A stretch of 11,281 nt of DNA. It comes from DP-19 sp041488235. GTDB lineage: Bacteria; Desulfobacterota; Binatia; UTPRO1. Both the position numbers and the translations under genes were made by a program. The notes beneath the pieces are model-generated. The model did no database searches. It was given only the letters and a program-made list of their open reading frames with translations, and was not told the DNA's origin. Location: assembly GCA_041488235.1 (NCBI GenBank), contig JBGPOW010000135.1, positions 1-11,281 of the forward strand, written 5' to 3'. Shown one piece after another: positions 1 through 6,231 of this stretch. Numbering within the stretch: position 1 is the first letter of the stretch; the number at the start of each line of letters is the position of its first letter.

Positions 1-137
1 ACCGGACACGCGACTTGGCAGGCGATGAGACCCCGATGGTAGCCCTCACCGGGGAGCGCGACGTCGAGACGCGCCGCCGCCGCGACGCCGTTCGCGTCGA
101 CGGGGAGATCGTCCGCGGTCGCTGCGCCCCAGGCCAT
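1..137 (-). CDS. 5' part of an unidentified gene downstream of the porin (runs off the left edge)
   Basis: An open frame begins with ATG at 137 on the minus strand and continues without a stop for 45 codons to the window edge. Its third codon positions are almost all G or C, as in the clear genes here. It starts five bases after the porin stop codon, and the stop overlaps a GAGGGG purine stretch that can act as ribosome binding site, although only two bases separate it from the ATG. Translational coupling to the porin is therefore likely. The visible peptide begins MAWGAATADD and ends in a stretch with two cysteines (residues 40 and 44, spaced C-x3-C). I see no signal peptide and recognise no family. 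The rest of the protein lies outside the window. Confidence 0.4.
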   Translation of the reverse strand, partial: MAWGAATADDLPVDANGVAAAARLDVALPGEGYHRGLIACQVACP

Positions 138-143
138 CGCCCC

Positions 144-1652
144 TCAGAACGACACCGTCGCCTCGACGTAGCCGTAGTCGCCGTCGCGTCCGGCGAAGTT
201 GGCGGCGACGATTCCCTGCCCGAACGCGTGACCGTAGTACCCGTAGAGCGTGAGGTGCTTGTTGACGGTGTACGCGAGCTCCAGGTCGGTCAGATACGCG
301 AGGCCGTTCCGGCCGCGCGCGTTGATGCCGGAGAAGCCGAAGAACGTGTCACTGGTGGCGCCGCCGCCCGCGTACCAGAGGTCGCGCGACGACGTCGCGC
401 GCAGCGAGTGGCCGCTCACAGTCGCCGTGAGCCCAGTGAGCGGCCGCAGGATTCCCTGCACGAAGAGATCCTGATCGTTCATCATGTTGAAGAACGGGAA
501 GAGCGCGTAGAGCCGCGCCGTCGGGATCATCTGGAAGAACGTGCCGTGATCGCGGTCGGCGCGGTTGGTGTCGCCGGACGCGCGGCTGAACCCGATCCGC
601 GCCCACGGCTTCAGCGCGACGTCGGGCAGCTGGTAACCGGCCTCCACGACATACGCCCACGCGCCGTGGTGCAGCGCTTGCCACTCGCCGACCTGCCCGG
701 CGACCCAGCCGAGGAGATCGAGCTTCCCCGGTCCGACGTCGACGACGTGCACGACGTCGGCGCCGATCGTGTGGATCGCGATGGAGCCGTGGTCGCAGCT
801 GCGGACGAGACGGCGGTTTCCCCCGGTGCAGGTCTGATCGGCTGCGAGGTCGCGGGCGCGGTTGTCGGTCGCGACGAGATGCCGGCGGTCGCCGTAGTAC
901 ATGTAGAAGAGCTGTGCGCTCGTCGGCGCGAGCCCCTCCGGCTCGACGAGTGACGCGGTGGCCGCGGCGAGGTCGACGTCGTCGATCTCCTTGTTGGCGT
1001 TCACGTTGTAGCCGCCGAACGTCGGACGGCTTCCCATCAACGTCACGTTCAGTGGGCCGCGATCGTAGAGCGCCTGCACGCCGTCGAAGCTGCGGCCGAC
1101 GTTGGTGTAGTCGAAGTTGCCGATGAGGCGCTGCGAGATGCGCGCGCGCTGCAGCCAGAGCAGGCTCGGATCCTTCGCCGGCCGCTCGAGGCCGTTGTTG
1201 TACCCGAAGCGGCCGACGCGCGCCGACACGCCGGGAAGCCCGAAGTCGCGTACGGTCGCGTACGCGAGGTGCAGGAACACCTCGCCTTGATCGCGCGTCC
1301 GGGTGTTGGCGAAGTAGAGCGCGCCCGGACCGAGGGGGCCGTCGCCCCTCGTCCCGGGTCCGGTGTTGATGGCGTCGGCGCCGGGGAGATTCACGAGCCG
1401 CGTGTCCTGCCCCTCGACGACGACTTCGAGCATCGGCACGGCGAGCGTCGCACCGAAGCGCACGCGATTGGCGAAGAAGGCGTAGTCGTTGTTGGAGCGC
1501 GGCCCGCCGGGGTCGAACCACGACACGAGCTCGCCGCGCACCCGATCGGAGACGGAGAGCGTCAGATGATCGCCGAGCACGAGCCCGTCGGCGCGCGCCA
1601 TGGACGCATGGGCGCTCACGGCGAGGATCAAGACCAACGAGAACCGAATCAT
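144..1652 (-). CDS. Alginate-export-family outer-membrane beta-barrel porin
   Basis: This 502-residue protein is probably an outer-membrane channel of the alginate-export (AlgE-like) family. A signal peptide is clear: MIRF, a hydrophobic core, then cleavage after A-R-A at about residue 21. The remainder has alternating polar/aromatic beta-strands and ends in Phe (...EATVSF), the usual terminal signature for barrel assembly. A stretch at about 150-195 reads RVGR...N.GLERPAKDPSLL...R..QRLIGNFDYTNVGRSFDG, the most family-typical part. The ATG at 1652 is chosen over the GTG one codon upstream because AAAGGGGG (1660-1667) lies seven bases before it. The family name does not prove alginate as substrate: no alginate biosynthesis gene is visible, and many non-producers carry such porins for other solutes. 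The start of an unknown gene follows after five bases. Confidence 0.85.
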   Translation of the reverse strand: MIRFSLVLILAVSAHASMARADGLVLGDHLTLSVSDRVRGELVSWFDPGGPRSNNDYAFFANRVRFGATLAVPMLEVVVEGQDTRLVNLPGADAINTGPGTRGDGPLGPGALYFANTRTRDQGEVFLHLAYATVRDFGLPGVSARVGRFGYNNGLERPAKDPSLLWLQRARISQRLIGNFDYTNVGRSFDGVQALYDRGPLNVTLMGSRPTFGGYNVNANKEIDDVDLAAATASLVEPEGLAPTSAQLFYMYYGDRRHLVATDNRARDLAADQTCTGGNRRLVRSCDHGSIAIHTIGADVVHVVDVGPGKLDLLGWVAGQVGEWQALHHGAWAYVVEAGYQLPDVALKPWARIGFSRASGDTNRADRDHGTFFQMIPTARLYALFPFFNMMNDQDLFVQGILRPLTGLTATVSGHSLRATSSRDLWYAGGGATSDTFFGFSGINARGRNGLAYLTDLELAYTVNKHLTLYGYYGHAFGQGIVAANFAGRDGDYGYVEATVSF

Positions 1653-1659
1653 CACCGAT

Positions 1660-1667
1660 CCCCCTTT
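1660..1667 (-). promoter_or_regulatory. Ribosome binding site of the porin gene
   Basis: The minus strand reads AAAGGGGG seven bases before the ATG at 1652. This is a strong Shine-Dalgarno match and decides the start in favour of ATG rather than the GTG at 1655. Confidence 0.65.
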
Positions 1668-1685
1668 CGTCGCTCTCCTCAGGGG

Positions 1686-1695
1686 ATCGTTAGCA
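1686..1695 (-). promoter_or_regulatory. Possible extended -10 element of the porin promoter
   Basis: The minus strand reads TGCTAACGAT, a TG-n-TAnnnT extended -10 type element about 35 bases before the porin start. No convincing -35 is visible. It shares TGCTA with elements upstream of the SDR and MBL genes. Low confidence. Confidence 0.3.
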
Positions 1696-1787
1696 ATCGA
1701 CGCGCTGCGCCAGTATGACGTGGATCACATGTCCGCGTGCGGCTCCCGCCGCCGAGGACTGCGATCCGACGTGTCGCCGACCGACGA

Positions 1788-2378
1788 ATGGAACCCTATG
1801 GCAAGCTTTTGGGCCTCTTTCTCGTCCTCGTCGGCGGCGGCGTCGGCCTGCCGTTTCCCGAGGACGTAACGCTCGTCGGCTTCGGCGTGCTCGTCGAACA
1901 ACGGCTCCTCGGACTTCGCGCCGCCGTCGCGATCGGCATTGCCGGCGTCATCGTGGCGGACTGGATGCTCTATCTCTTCGGACGCCGCTACGGCGGAGTG
2001 CTCGTCGCGCACCCGAGGGTGATTCGGCTTCTCGGCGTCCACCGCGTCGAGGCGGTGCGCGCGGCGGTCTTGCGGCACGGCGCGAAGGCGGTCTTTCTCG
2101 CTCGCTTCATGTTCGGCTTTCGCATCGCGACGTTTCTCTCGGCGGGAATGTTCGGCGTCTCGGCGCCGCGGTTTGCGGTCGCCGAGGCGGCGGCGACGAT
2201 CATTTTCGTGCCGGCGGTGGTCACGCTCGGGCTGCTCTTCGCGCACCAAGCGGAGCGCGTCCTGCATGACGTGGGCAGAATCGAGCACTGGCTCGTTCTC
2301 GTCGGGCTCCTCGGCCTGGCGCTGTTCGTCGTCCTGCGCGCGCGCGCGGCGCGCGATCTGAGCGACCGCGGAAGTTGA
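1788..2378 (+). CDS. DedA/SNARE-associated (VTT-domain) membrane protein
   Basis: A 196-residue polytopic inner-membrane protein of the DedA superfamily. Visible family marks are the re-entrant acidic segment PFPEDVTL (residues 22-29), ADWMLYLFGRRYG (57-69, compare the family D-x3-Y-x2-G-R-x2-G), and ARFMFGFRIATFLSAG (105-120, compare R-F-x-P-G-x-R...A-G). Here the usual Pro of that last motif is replaced by Met-Phe. A final hydrophobic helix (about 166-183) is followed by an Arg-rich cytoplasmic tail. DedA proteins are linked to lipid-carrier flipping (undecaprenyl phosphate, phosphatidylethanolamine) and membrane homeostasis; which substrate applies here cannot be told. ATG 1788 is preferred over an in-frame GTG at 1737 because the extra 17 residues are Arg/Pro-rich and unlike the family. 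No good ribosome binding site precedes it. The porin is divergent. Confidence 0.82.
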   Translation: MEPYGKLLGLFLVLVGGGVGLPFPEDVTLVGFGVLVEQRLLGLRAAVAIGIAGVIVADWMLYLFGRRYGGVLVAHPRVIRLLGVHRVEAVRAAVLRHGAKAVFLARFMFGFRIATFLSAGMFGVSAPRFAVAEAAATIIFVPAVVTLGLLFAHQAERVLHDVGRIEHWLVLVGLLGLALFVVLRARAARDLSDRGS

Positions 2379-2516
2379 GCGGCGCGACGCCGCAGTCTCG
2401 CAGCAACCGCGGCGTACGTCGCGCGGTCGTCCGTTTTTCGACGCCGTAGCGTCGTAAGTGCCGTCGCCGATGCTGACCCGCGTGACGGAGAACGGTCGCG
2501 AGGCCGTCGCGAACGA

Positions 2517-2546
2517 TTGACGGCGATGTGCGAGCAACGTTAGAAG
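2517..2546 (+). promoter_or_regulatory. Possible sigma-70-type promoter of the exported-protein operon
   Basis: TTGACG (2517-2522, five of six to consensus) is followed after 18 bases by TAGAAG (2541-2546, four of six). This would give a leader of roughly 110 bases before the GTG start at 2664. In DNA this GC-rich such a pair is informative but not decisive. Confidence 0.33.
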
Positions 2547-2644
2547 CGGTTGCGAGGGGCCGGCACCGGGCGGTGACCGGCCTGCAGGATGGGACACGGC
2601 GTCGTCCGACGGACGGCGCCGAGACGGGGCGCGCGGCGCCTCGT

Positions 2645-2657
2645 GGAGGAGAGGAGG
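2645..2657 (+). promoter_or_regulatory. Ribosome binding site deciding the GTG start at 2664
   Basis: The stretch GGAGGAGAGGAGG ends six bases before GTG 2664. It sets the start at the beginning of a clean signal peptide rather than at the upstream ATG 2589, whose product would begin with about 25 Arg-rich residues. Confidence 0.7.
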
Positions 2658-2663
2658 CTGGAC

Positions 2664-3620
2664 GTGCGGACATTCGCAGCTCTCACCGTCGCGCTGGCAT
2701 TCATCGCGTTCAACGCGATTGTGGCCGCGCCGGCACACGCCATCGTCATCAACCCGAATGCGATCGAGCGGCCCGACGCCAAAGGCGATCAAGTCGTCTT
2801 CTATTACGACGCACGCGCGAGCTTCACGACGTTCGTCAACCTGCACAACGACGGCGGTTCCGACCTCGACGTCACCGTGCTCTTCTATGGACGCACCTTC
2901 AGCTCGCCGTTCACGCAGACGTTCTCGCTCGACGCAGGGGCGAGCCGCATCATCGACGTCGGCGCGCTGAAGACCGCCGAGCCCGGGTTGCCGGAAGACT
3001 TCGGCGTCGCGATCGCCACCGCCGTCGACAACCACGGCAAGGCGGTCGTCACCCGCGCACTGTCCGGCAACTTCACGGTCGCGAATCTACAAGTGCACTC
3101 GGCATGGGGCGCGCCCGGCGCCGCGCGCTCGGCGATCAACGCGCCGGAGCCGCCGGCGCTCTCCGACGGCGTCGCGGAGCCCGCGCTCGGAACTGTCATC
3201 GACGGCACGACCGTGCTCTTGCCGCCGATCCAGCCGACGAACGTGCATCTCGCCGTCTACTACGACCCCGCCACGCTCGAGCCGCCGAGTCTCGGCGGCA
3301 ACCAGCTCATCTTCGTGAACTTCCAAGACGTGCCCGGTGAAGTGTACAGCGCGCAGGTCGCGGTCACGACCTGGTTCGTCGACGTGACGCGCAGCAACGG
3401 CGACTTCATCGGACCGGTGGACGGCTTCGTCGCGAGCGGCGTCACGGTGACCGACCTCGCGAGCGTGGCCGGCAGCGACGTCAACGGGTCGAGCGGGTCG
3501 ATGTCGTTCAACGCGTTGTCGAGCGCCGACCCGGTAACCCGCCTCGTGTTCTTCACGGAGACGTTGGGAACGTTCGCGACGGGATACCTGCTGCCGCCGA
3601 CCATACCGTCCATACTCTAG
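2664..3620 (+). CDS. Exported Cys-free beta-rich protein of unknown function
   Basis: This 318-residue protein is not recognised. Starting at GTG 2664 it opens with a textbook signal peptide: Arg at position 2, a hydrophobic core, and A-H-A at 24-26 before IVINP. The mature part has alternating hydrophobic/polar strands, many Gly, Asp, Thr and Val, and no cysteine, which suggests one or two beta-sandwich domains. Two segments look alike: about 43-100 (VVFYYD...FTTFVNL...VTVLFYG) and about 195-270 (LAVYYD...LIFVNF...VAVTTWFVD). A Pro/Ala-rich linker at about 150-192 separates them. No transmembrane segment, lipobox or sorting signal follows, so it is probably periplasmic or surface-released. 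Sixteen bases separate its stop from the start of the Thr/Pro-repeat gene with no terminator between, so the two are probably co-transcribed and may act at the same cell-surface site. Confidence 0.72.
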   Translation: MRTFAALTVALAFIAFNAIVAAPAHAIVINPNAIERPDAKGDQVVFYYDARASFTTFVNLHNDGGSDLDVTVLFYGRTFSSPFTQTFSLDAGASRIIDVGALKTAEPGLPEDFGVAIATAVDNHGKAVVTRALSGNFTVANLQVHSAWGAPGAARSAINAPEPPALSDGVAEPALGTVIDGTTVLLPPIQPTNVHLAVYYDPATLEPPSLGGNQLIFVNFQDVPGEVYSAQVAVTTWFVDVTRSNGDFIGPVDGFVASGVTVTDLASVAGSDVNGSSGSMSFNALSSADPVTRLVFFTETLGTFATGYLLPPTIPSIL

Positions 3621-3636
3621 CCGTCGCGGGTCGCGT

Positions 3637-5802
3637 GTGAGGCTACGACCGCGTCGCCGCCGGCTGCCGTGGCTCACGGCGATGTTGGTCGTGGCGACGG
3701 CGTGCGCGGCGATCGACGCCGCCGCCGTGCGCGGCGCCCGCGCCGACACGCCCACCGCGACGCCGACGGCCACGCTCGACGTCACGCCCTCGGCGACGGC
3801 CACGCCCGATACGACACCCACGACGACAGTCGACGCGACCGCCACGCCCACGCTCTTCCCCACGGATACGCCGACCGCGAGCGCGACGATTACCCCCACC
3901 GACACGATGACGCCGAGCACGACCGCGACGCCGACCGCCACGCGCACGCGGACGCCAACGCGCACACCGACGATCACCGCGACGCGCACGCTCACGCCAA
4001 CGCGCACACCGACGATCACCGCGACGCGCACGCTGACGCCGACCCGTACGCCGACGATTACCGCGACGCGCACGCTGACGCCGTCCGCCACGGTGACGGT
4101 GACGGCGTCGCGCACCGCGACGATTCTCCCGACGCCGACCGCCAGCCCGACGCGGACGCCGACCGTGACGCCCACCCCGACGCTCACCACGACGCGGACG
4201 CCGAGCCCGACCCGCACCGCCACGACGACGCGCACCCCGACGCCGACGGTGACGCGCACCGCGACGGTCACCGTCACTCCGACGCCGACGCCGACGCGCA
4301 GCCCCACTGAGACGCCGACGCCGAGCCCGACCGTGACACGGACCGCGACCGTGACGCGCACCGCGACGGCCACGGCCACACGCACCCCGACGCCGACGCT
4401 GACCGCGACGCCGACGCCGACCCGCACCGCTACGCCGACGCTGACGCCGACGCCGACGGCGTCGCGCACCGCGACTGCGACGCGGACCGCGACACCGACT
4501 GCGACCCGCACCGTCACGCCGACGCCGTCGCGCACGCCGACACCGACCCGTACGGCAACGTCGACGGCACGCACCCCGACGCCGACCGCATCGGCGACGG
4601 CTTCGCTCACGCCGACGGCGAGCCCGAGCGCGACGGCAACGGCGACGGCGGATGACACGCCGACGCCGACTGAGGGCGTGACCGCGACTCAGGACGTCAC
4701 AGAGACACCGACACCGACACCCACGGACACCGAAACCGCGACGCCGTCTCCCACGGCAAGCGAGACGGCGAGCCCGTCGCCGACGGCGACGAGCACGCCC
4801 ACCGCGACGAGCACGCCCACCGCGACTGGCTCGCGAACGGCGACACCATCGTCCACGCCAACGGCCACGGCGTCGCCGACGGCGACGCCGTCATCGACGA
4901 CCACCGCCTCTCCATCGACGACGCCGAGCACGACCGTGACGGCCGCCGCGACGGCGACCGCGACCGCCACCGCCTCGCCGACGCCGTTTCGAACACCGAC
5001 CGCGACGGCGACGGCGTCGCCTTCACCGACGCCGACACCGCCGATCTGCGGCAACGGCGCGCTCGACACCGGGGAGGAATGCGACGACGGCAACGTGCTC
5101 GCGGGCGACGGCTGCGACGCGAGCTGCCGCAGCGAGCTCGTTCCGGGAGGCGGCCCGCGCCACACCGACTGCGTCCATGAATGGTTGACGAGCCCGGTAC
5201 CGTCGCGCGTGCGCAGCGGGGTACCCGTCGCGCGGCTCACCTGCGTCGACGACGATCCGGCGTGCGACTTCGGCGCCGCGGCAGGCGATGCTGCGTGCAC
5301 CTTCCACGTCGCGCTCTGCCTCAACGTCGGCGAGCGACGATTCGTCGATCGAGACGGCCGGCCGCTCTGCACGCCAAGCGACGTGGCCTGGCTCAGCCTC
5401 ACCAGTCCGCGTGAAGCCGAGCCTCACGGCGCGAACGACACGCACACGCGCGACGCGCTCGAGGCGGCAATCGCCGCGATCGGCGGCGACGTGCGCCGGC
5501 AGTGCGAGCGGCCGGGCGCGGAGCCCTCGACGCCGTGCACGATCGACGCCGATTGCGGGCGCTCGCGACGCTGTCGCGGACGTTTCATGACGTTCGCGCC
5601 GCCACTCGAGACCCGCGACGCCTGCACGCCCTTCGCCGACGTCGTCGTGCCCCTGCGACGCGCCGAACGCGGCACGCTCGTGGGCACGCGTACCCTGGCG
5701 GGCACAAGCACGCTGCGCGTGACGGCCGCCACCGGCGATGCGGCGGCAGCGCGCGACTTCGATACGCTGAAGCTCGTCTGTCGACCCGCCGCGCTCCCGT
5801 GA
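3637..5802 (+). CDS. Secreted Thr/Pro-repeat protein with Myxococcus-type Cys-rich motif
   Basis: A 721-residue modular exported protein. A signal peptide with an Arg-rich n-region ends at A-R-A (residue 36). Residues 37-468 are almost entirely Thr, Pro, Ala, Ser and Arg in T-P-T-x-T-x-T-P dipeptide patterns, probably an extended, possibly glycosylated stalk. Residues 471-497 carry CGNGALDTGEEC, then DDGN and two more Cys, matching the Myxococcus Cys-rich repeat, a calcium-site-like short module of surface proteins. Residues about 500-721 form an unidentified domain with 12 further cysteines, so 16 in all after the stalk, an even number fitting disulphides. GTG 3637 is preferred over ATG 3682 because it supplies the charged n-region; no strong ribosome binding site is seen. 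A cysteine at 23 is not in a good lipobox. No membrane anchor or PEP-CTERM/LPXTG signal ends it. Surface-display or adhesion roles are inference only. Confidence 0.8.
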   Translation: MRLRPRRRRLPWLTAMLVVATACAAIDAAAVRGARADTPTATPTATLDVTPSATATPDTTPTTTVDATATPTLFPTDTPTASATITPTDTMTPSTTATPTATRTRTPTRTPTITATRTLTPTRTPTITATRTLTPTRTPTITATRTLTPSATVTVTASRTATILPTPTASPTRTPTVTPTPTLTTTRTPSPTRTATTTRTPTPTVTRTATVTVTPTPTPTRSPTETPTPSPTVTRTATVTRTATATATRTPTPTLTATPTPTRTATPTLTPTPTASRTATATRTATPTATRTVTPTPSRTPTPTRTATSTARTPTPTASATASLTPTASPSATATATADDTPTPTEGVTATQDVTETPTPTPTDTETATPSPTASETASPSPTATSTPTATSTPTATGSRTATPSSTPTATASPTATPSSTTTASPSTTPSTTVTAAATATATATASPTPFRTPTATATASPSPTPTPPICGNGALDTGEECDDGNVLAGDGCDASCRSELVPGGGPRHTDCVHEWLTSPVPSRVRSGVPVARLTCVDDDPACDFGAAAGDAACTFHVALCLNVGERRFVDRDGRPLCTPSDVAWLSLTSPREAEPHGANDTHTRDALEAAIAAIGGDVRRQCERPGAEPSTPCTIDADCGRSRRCRGRFMTFAPPLETRDACTPFADVVVPLRRAERGTLVGTRTLAGTSTLRVTAATGDAAAARDFDTLKLVCRPAALP
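3958..4083 (+). repeat. Three tandem copies of a 42-base unit encoding 14 identical residues
   Basis: Units lie at 3958-3999, 4000-4041 and 4042-4083, each encoding TRTPTITATRTLTP. Copies 1 and 2 differ at two bases (CTC/CTG, CCA/CCG). Copy 3 differs from copy 2 at four (ACG/ACC, CGC/CGT, ACA/ACG, ATC/ATT). Every difference is synonymous. Confidence 0.9.
4786..4821 (+). repeat. Exact tandem duplication of an 18-base unit
   Basis: GCGACGAGCACGCCCACC occurs at 4786-4803 and again at 4804-4821 without change, encoding A-T-S-T-P-T twice in the Thr/Pro stalk. The identity suggests a recent slippage event. Confidence 0.85.
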
Positions 5803-5818
5803 GCACGCGGGAGCGTTT
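5792..5818 (+). terminator. Intrinsic-terminator-like hairpin closing the exported-protein operon
   Basis: CGCTCCCG (5792-5799) pairs perfectly with CGGGAGCG (5808-5815), followed by TTT at 5816-5818. The stem can extend by a T-G and a G-C pair, leaving the tetraloop AGCA. The TGA stop of the Thr/Pro-repeat gene (5800-5802) lies inside the hairpin. The short T-run is typical of high-GC genomes. Confidence 0.6.
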
Positions 5819-5840
5819 CGCGGCGCGCCGCCGGCGCCTG

Positions 5841-6167
5841 CTATCGCGCGCCGGCGATGACGCGGGCGCGCGCGCGCTGACGTATCACGAGATGCGTACG
5901 ACGCAGCCGGAGCACGTGCTGGCGATAGGAGACGCCGGTCGTTTGCCGCTGCTCGTCGTCCTCGGGCTCGCCCGCGAGCGCATCGGCGATCGCATTCACG
6001 TCGTCGGCGATCGAGCGCACGTCGTCGGAGATGGTACTCATGTCGCGCGCGACGACGTCGAGGTCGTCGGAGACGCGCCGCAGGTCGCGCGACACCAGCA
6101 TCAGGCCATAGGCAATGCCGGCCGCCGCGACGAGCACGGCGAGAACCGTCGGAACGCTGTGACGCAT
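5841..6167 (-). CDS. Small membrane-anchored heptad coiled-coil protein
   Basis: The predicted product has 108 residues. A hydrophobic helix at about 5-25 (PTVLAVLVAAAGIAYGLMLV) could be a membrane anchor or uncleaved signal. It is followed directly by a coiled coil with hydrophobic residues at 29, 32, 36, 39, 43, 46, 50, 53, 57, 60 and 64, an unbroken 3-4 spacing. Asp-Asp pairs recur at 34-35, 48-49 and 55-56. An acidic patch (68-72) and a strongly Arg-rich tail (about 82-102) follow. I recognise no family; the heptads recall Lpp-type envelope zippers or DUF948-like proteins, but there is no lipobox and no C-terminal Lys for peptidoglycan linkage. The regular heptads and G/C third positions support it as a real gene, although no good ribosome binding site precedes ATG 6167. 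It is divergent from the SDR gene, 64 bases away. Confidence 0.6.
   Translation of the reverse strand: MRHSVPTVLAVLVAAAGIAYGLMLVSRDLRRVSDDLDVVARDMSTISDDVRSIADDVNAIADALAGEPEDDEQRQTTGVSYRQHVLRLRRTHLVIRQRARARVIAGAR
5997..6080 (-). repeat. 21-base periodic repeat encoding the heptads
   Basis: Four successive 21-base units (5997-6017, 6018-6038, 6039-6059, 6060-6080) share the plus-strand core CACGTCGTCGG(C/A)GA or a diverged form, matching the seven-residue pattern (I/V)-(S/A)-D-D-V. The first two units agree in most of their first 15 bases. The array suggests growth by in-frame duplication. Confidence 0.6.
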
Positions 6168-6190
6168 GCGAAGCGTCGCGACCACACCAC

Positions 6191-6200
6191 ACGGTACCGT
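6191..6200. promoter_or_regulatory. Ten-base perfect palindrome in the divergent promoter region
   Basis: ACGGTACCGT is fully self-complementary and sits between the divergent coiled-coil gene (start 6167) and SDR gene (start 6232). Immediately beside it, the minus strand has CTTGACG, a good -35-like sequence (6204-6209). The palindrome could be an operator, but a 10-base palindrome alone is weak evidence. Confidence 0.25.
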
Positions 6201-6215
6201 ACCCGTCAAGGAACG

Positions 6216-6224
6216 TGCTATCCA
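6216..6224 (+). promoter_or_regulatory. Extended -10-like TGCTATCCA box before the SDR gene
   Basis: TGC followed by TATCCA (6219-6224) ends seven bases before ATG 6232. If it is the -10, transcription would begin at or very near the start codon and the mRNA would be leaderless. No Shine-Dalgarno sequence precedes this ATG. The MBL gene has the same CGTGCTAT box at nearly the same distance. Confidence 0.4.
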
Positions 6225-6231
6225 CCGGCCG

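Larger units (their letters stand above)
2379..2663. other. Intergenic region between the DedA gene and the exported-protein operon
   Basis: No credible gene is seen in these 285 bases. A GCGGCG-CGA-CGCCGC hairpin (2379-2393) begins immediately after the DedA stop but lacks a following T-run. A second perfect hairpin, CGACGC-CGTA-GCGTCG (2439-2454), is preceded rather than followed by TTTTT. A promoter-like pair lies at 2517-2546 and a strong ribosome binding site at 2645-2657. Confidence 0.5.
3745..5040 (+). repeat. Low-complexity Thr/Pro-encoding repeat tract
   Basis: About 1.3 kb is dominated by ACG/ACC and CCG/CCC codons alternating with GCG, CGC, AGC and GAC. The trinucleotide regularity keeps several other frames free of stops on both strands, producing spurious Val-Gly and His-Ala-Asp reading frames. 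Tracts like this readily change length by slippage or recombination and are prone to assembly collapse. Confidence 0.85.

Noticed and set aside
2439..2454. Hairpin after the DedA gene as an intrinsic terminator
   Set aside because: The T-run lies before the stem on the plus strand, and the minus strand would have an A-run after it, so it does not fit a terminator in either direction.
1725..3035. Minus-strand frame of 436 codons antisense to DedA
   Set aside because: Charged low-information sequence; the DedA motifs on the plus strand are unambiguous.
3694..3708. Possible lipobox around Cys23 of the Thr/Pro-repeat protein
   Set aside because: The preceding residues are A-T-A, without the usual Leu/Val/Ile at -3, and a better signal peptidase I site (A-R-A) lies 13 residues later.
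3669..4310. Plus-strand frame of His-Ala-Asp repeats
   Set aside because: It is an out-of-frame reading of the same trinucleotide-rich tract, with no signal peptide or start context.
3087..4658. Long minus-strand reading frame rich in Val-Gly-Val-Ala repeats
   Set aside because: It is the reverse complement of the Thr/Pro repeat codons, which cannot form stops in that frame. The plus-strand frame has a signal peptide, a Cys-motif domain and operon context.
3745..5040. Possible CRISPR array or other structured repeat locus
   Set aside because: Repeats are directly tandem, of mixed unit length, in frame with a protein and lack unique spacers.
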